44,955 nt of DNA from contig WRBB01000024.1 in NCBI GenBank assembly GCA_009779895.1, forward strand, positions 1 through 44,955, written 5' to 3'. The translations under genes and the position numbers were made by a program. How positions within the stretch are numbered: the stretch's first letter is position 1; each line of letters begins with the position of its first letter. A model generated the notes under the pieces. That model made no database searches. It had not been told where the DNA came from and was given only the letters and a program-made list of their open reading frames with translations. Below are positions 42,688 to 44,955 of this stretch, piece after piece. This DNA is from Lachnospiraceae bacterium. GTDB taxonomy: Bacteria > Bacillota > Clostridia > Lachnospirales > Lachnospiraceae.

Positions 42688-42770
42688 GTTAGTTTTAACT
42701 AACTCCTTTTGAAAAAAAACAGTTAGTCGCATATAATCCTATCTCCAAAAAGTAGTTAGTCGCACCTAAC
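42688..42770. promoter_or_regulatory. Three spaced GTTAG-N6-CTAAC boxes upstream of the siderophore operon
   Basis: Box 1 GTTAGTTTTAACTAAC (42688-42703), box 2 GTTAGTCGCATATAAT (42722-42737, right arm degenerate) and box 3 GTTAGTCGCACCTAAC (42755-42770). They are 34 and 33 bases apart, about three helical turns. Boxes 2 and 3 share AGTTAGTCGCA as a direct repeat. The layout resembles DtxR/MntR-type metal boxes (TTAG-N6-CTAA). Iron control is inferred. Confidence 0.65.
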
Positions 42771-42871
42771 ATGTTGATTATAAATTCTTTATACACTTAT
42801 GTCAATCCTATATTTTCAAAAAAATAGTTTTTTTATAATTATAATGTCCTAAATTAATAGTGGAATCTATG

Positions 42872-42890
42872 ATCACTTTTGTGATATAAT
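42872..42890 (+). promoter_or_regulatory. Promoter and palindrome upstream of the uracil permease gene
   Basis: Extended -10 TGATATAAT (42882-42890), overlapped by ATCAC-TTTT-GTGAT (42872-42885). The palindrome covers the region just before the -10, where a repressor or an activator might bind. No PyrR-type hairpin was recognised in the leader. Confidence 0.5.
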
Positions 42891-42959
42891 TTTTATCGGA
42901 ATGTTAACAAAATCCACAGTTATCCGGAGAAAAAAATAAATTTAGGAGGACATGATTAG

Positions 42960-44264
42960 ATGCAATTTCAATTATCAAATGGAAAACGAGCCCTGATGGG
43001 TCTGCAACATCTGTTTGCAATGTTTGGAGCAACAATTTTAGTTCCGCTGTTAACTGGTTTGTCAGTTCAAGTGACACTTTTGGCAGTTGGTATTGGAACA
43101 ATTCTATTCCACTTAATTGCGGGACCCAAAAAAGCCCCACCGGTATTCTTAGGTTCCAGTTTTGCTTTTATGGTAGGGATTAGACTGATTACCGATGCCG
43201 AGGCCGGGCCATTTGCCGGAACCGGCATGGAGATGACAGAAAAACTGGCTTATGCCACCGGAGGTATCATGGTTGCCGGCGTTTTATATTTATTATTGGC
43301 TCTGCTGATTAAGTTGGTTGGGATAAAATCCTTTATGAAGTGTTTACCAACCGTTGTGACTGCTCCGACCGTTATTCTCATTGGTATTATGCTTGCACCG
43401 TTTGCCATCAATCAATCGGCAAACAATCTATTTTTAGCTATCGTGACCATGGCTATCATTATTGCTTTTTCCGTTTGGGGCAAAGGCATGACAAAAATCA
43501 TTCCAATTCTGCTGGGTATCGCCGGCGCATACATCATTTCACTCATTATGCATTTTGGTTTTCAAATGACAAATGCTGACGGCTCGGCAATTTTAAATTT
43601 TGGTGAAGCCGGCAGAGCTTTTATTGGTTTACCGCCGCTGATGTTGCCGCGTTTTAATCTTTTGAGTATTTTGATTATGCTTCCTTTTGCTTTGGCAACC
43701 ATTGCAGAACACATTGGAGATATGGTTATTTTGAGTAGAATCTCCGGCCGTGATTATATTCATGACCCGGGTTTGGTTCGCACACTATGCGGAGATGGTG
43801 TCGCAACGATTATTGGTGGTGCGATTGGTGGCCCAGCAACGACGACTTACTCGGAAAACGTTGGGGTGGTTACCATTACGAAAGTGTTTGATCCCAGGGT
43901 GCTGCAATTGGCCGGCATCTATGCGGTTTTGCTAGGTTTTTCCCCGTTATTTGCATCGTTGATTTATTCGATTCCCGATGCCATTATCGGCGGAGCATCC
44001 TTTATACTCTACGGGATGATCGCTTCCGTTGGGATTCGAAACCTTGTAGATGAAAAAGTAAATCTGGCTGATATGAAAAATTGCATTATTATTTCGGTGA
44101 TGCTAGTGATTGGTTTGGGTTTGAGATTCGGCAATCCTATCACGATTGCAATTCATAACACAGATTTGCCCCTTGACCGTCTTGGTGTTGTCATTGCGGT
44201 TATTGTTGGTATCCTTTTAAATATTATTTTGCCGGCGGATAAATCGCTCAAGCAGGAGGAGTAG
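42960..44264 (+). CDS. uraA: Uracil permease (NCS2)
   Basis: Proton symporter for uracil, 434 residues. QHLFAMFGATILVPLLTGL is the TM1 signature of UraA/PyrP. The two key acidic residues are present: Glu in IAEHIGDMV (TM8) and Glu in TTTYSENVGV (TM10), along with GGPATTTYSEN. This separates it from the NCS2 protein at 35273, which has neither of these motifs in the same form. AGGAGG stands 10 bases before the ATG. It is monocistronic; the decayed YhcG gene starts four bases after the stop with no terminator visible between. Confidence 0.93.
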   Translation: MQFQLSNGKRALMGLQHLFAMFGATILVPLLTGLSVQVTLLAVGIGTILFHLIAGPKKAPPVFLGSSFAFMVGIRLITDAEAGPFAGTGMEMTEKLAYATGGIMVAGVLYLLLALLIKLVGIKSFMKCLPTVVTAPTVILIGIMLAPFAINQSANNLFLAIVTMAIIIAFSVWGKGMTKIIPILLGIAGAYIISLIMHFGFQMTNADGSAILNFGEAGRAFIGLPPLMLPRFNLLSILIMLPFALATIAEHIGDMVILSRISGRDYIHDPGLVRTLCGDGVATIIGGAIGGPATTTYSENVGVVTITKVFDPRVLQLAGIYAVLLGFSPLFASLIYSIPDAIIGGASFILYGMIASVGIRNLVDEKVNLADMKNCIIISVMLVIGLGLRFGNPITIAIHNTDLPLDRLGVVIAVIVGILLNIILPADKSLKQEE

Positions 44265-44267
44265 AAA

Positions 44268-44574
44268 AAGCGAGGAAGCACGGGAGTTTCGGCTTTACGC
44301 GACAGTTATGTTTTGGAGTTTTTAGATATTCCCGAACAACTCTTGTTGCAATTGATAGCGATGTGAAAAAGGAAACCGAAAACCCAAATGTCGAATTAAT
44401 TTTGTGTACTGATAAAGATGACACGGTTGTTGAGTACGCTTTGCACCGTAGCATATCTCCGGCACTTGTGGCGAATTATCAGCTTCATTTGCCGAATAAA
44501 AAATTGCTTGAAAGCAAGCTACGCGGACTTACCGAAATTTCAAAAAATAACGGCAACGATGCTGTGGAAGATTA
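44268..44574 (+). pseudogene. YhcG (DUF1016/PDDEXK) nuclease, deleted remnant
   Basis: Two short pieces of a YhcG-type protein, normally about 350 residues. The first, in the frame of 44268, reads ALRDSYVLEFLDIPEQ, which is the middle of the family, then ends at a stop at 44364-44366. The second, in another frame and open across 44351-44574, reads ETENPNVELILCTDKDDTVVEYAL and on to LPNKKLLESKL, the family C-terminus. About 90-100 residues with the catalytic PD-(D/E)XK core and the whole N-terminal half are missing. YhcG proteins are accessory and often linked with restriction or toxin loci. The remnant begins right after uraA. Confidence 0.8.
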
Positions 44575-44614
44575 AAACTCGCAGACCTCTGCGAATTTTG
44601 AGAAAGGTGATATT

Positions 44615-44824
44615 ATGGCAAAAATCATAAACATAGATGCAATGCAAAAGTGGAATGAGTTCCCTAAAGATTTTCAAAAGCAACTCCTCGACAACGTATT
44701 CTGTGGCAAATGTTTTGTCACGACCATTGTCGATTATGACATAACACTTACCAATGACGGATTTGTCTTGCTTAAGGGCAAGTGCAAAAAGTGCAGCGGG
44801 AACGTTGCGCGAGTGGTGAATTAA
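44615..44824 (+). CDS. Small protein with two CxxC pairs
   Basis: A 69-residue protein beginning MAKIINIDAMQKWNEFPKDF with two Cys pairs: CGKC near residue 30 and CKKC near 57, spaced as a zinc ribbon. The opening helix and a central VTTIVDYDITLTNDGFVLLKGKC strand segment are ordered. AAGGTG stands seven bases before the ATG. A terminator follows the stop. Similar small proteins occur in Clostridia beside accessory genes; I know no function. Its position beside a YhcG remnant may mean the two came as one accessory piece. Confidence 0.75.
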   Translation: MAKIINIDAMQKWNEFPKDFQKQLLDNVFCGKCFVTTIVDYDITLTNDGFVLLKGKCKKCSGNVARVVN

Positions 44825-44876
44825 AATACAGAATTCCCGACTTTGACAGTTAAGCGAGTATAAAACAATAAAAAAG

Positions 44877-44909
44877 CTGCTGAAATCAAGATTTATCGGC
44901 AGTTTTTTT
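44877..44909 (+). terminator. Intrinsic terminator after the CxxC-protein gene
   Basis: CTGCTGA (44877-44883) pairs with TCGGCAG (44896-44902), then seven T (44903-44909). Confidence 0.85.
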
Positions 44910-44919
44910 GATTTTGTGG

Positions 44920-44948
44920 TTGTTGTATACGGTTGTCTGTGTTATAAT
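44920..44948 (+). promoter_or_regulatory. Promoter reading out of the window
   Basis: TTGTTG (44920-44925), 17-base spacer, TATAAT (44943-44948). The gene it serves lies beyond base 44955. Confidence 0.65.
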
Positions 44949-44955
44949 ATAATCA

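Noticed and set aside
42891-42959. PyrR-type attenuator before uraA
   Set aside because: No PyrR-binding consensus loop or terminator is seen in the 70-base leader.

Overview
The window looks like a chromosomal segment of a low-GC Gram-positive anaerobe, most likely class Clostridia and probably close to Lachnospiraceae. The reasons are AT-rich codon use, strong AGGAGG-type ribosome binding sites, frequent TTG/GTG starts, and gene families typical of that group: a trigger-factor-like lipoprotein, CvfB, a DUF4860 pilus cluster, a ChvE/GguA/GguB sugar importer and YhcG or AAA-ATPase remnants. There is no tRNA, rRNA or CRISPR array. Most of the window is ordinary chromosomal core, with short accessory scars at both ends and near 16-18.6 kb.

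Region by region. 1-1250: the 5' end of an IS3-family transposase gene, then a frameshifted coiled-coil/membrane gene. 1273-5752 (minus): guaA with its terminator, a secreted trigger-factor-like PPIase lipoprotein and a cardiolipin synthase. 5933-6382: a small membrane protein. 6456-12691 (minus): a 78-aa protein, dnaE, pfkA, murI and a DUF1934 protein. 12944-13855: a DMT exporter. 13852-16087 (minus): a MutS2-like ATPase without Smr domain, preceded by a consensus promoter, a structured leader of about 220 nt and an intrinsic terminator, the most interesting regulatory object here. 16119-16946: a DUF234-type ATPase pseudogene and an 18-bp perfect hairpin. 16993-21822 (minus): ispE, GntR/FCD regulator, acyl-ACP thioesterase, cvfB and an AAA-ATPase/PD-(D/E)XK protein, probably one transcript. 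21844-25828: pncB, ddl, murF. 25946-31058: sugar ABC importer with two tandem permease genes. 31462-35271: six-gene type IV pilus-like cluster ending in a PilT-type ATPase. 35273-36664 (minus): an NCS2 permease. 36935-37504: a VTT/DedA-type protein. 37506-38639 (minus): a REC-HD-GYP c-di-GMP phosphodiesterase. 38787-42659 (minus): catecholate-siderophore importer in yclNOPQ order, with three spaced GTTAG-N6-CTAAC boxes upstream. 42960-44264: uracil permease. 44268-44955: a decayed YhcG nuclease, a small CxxC/CxxC protein, a terminator and a promoter reading out of the window.

Functional themes are cell-wall precursor supply (murI, ddl, murF), envelope lipids (cls, thioesterase, ispE), nucleotide and NAD metabolism (guaA, two NCS2 permeases, pncB) and nutrient uptake (sugar, iron). 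The pilus cluster and the HD-GYP protein lie close together, and c-di-GMP often controls such pili, but no direct link is visible. Packing is tight: three convergent gene pairs overlap or are one base apart. All calls are from reading the sequence; no database search was possible.
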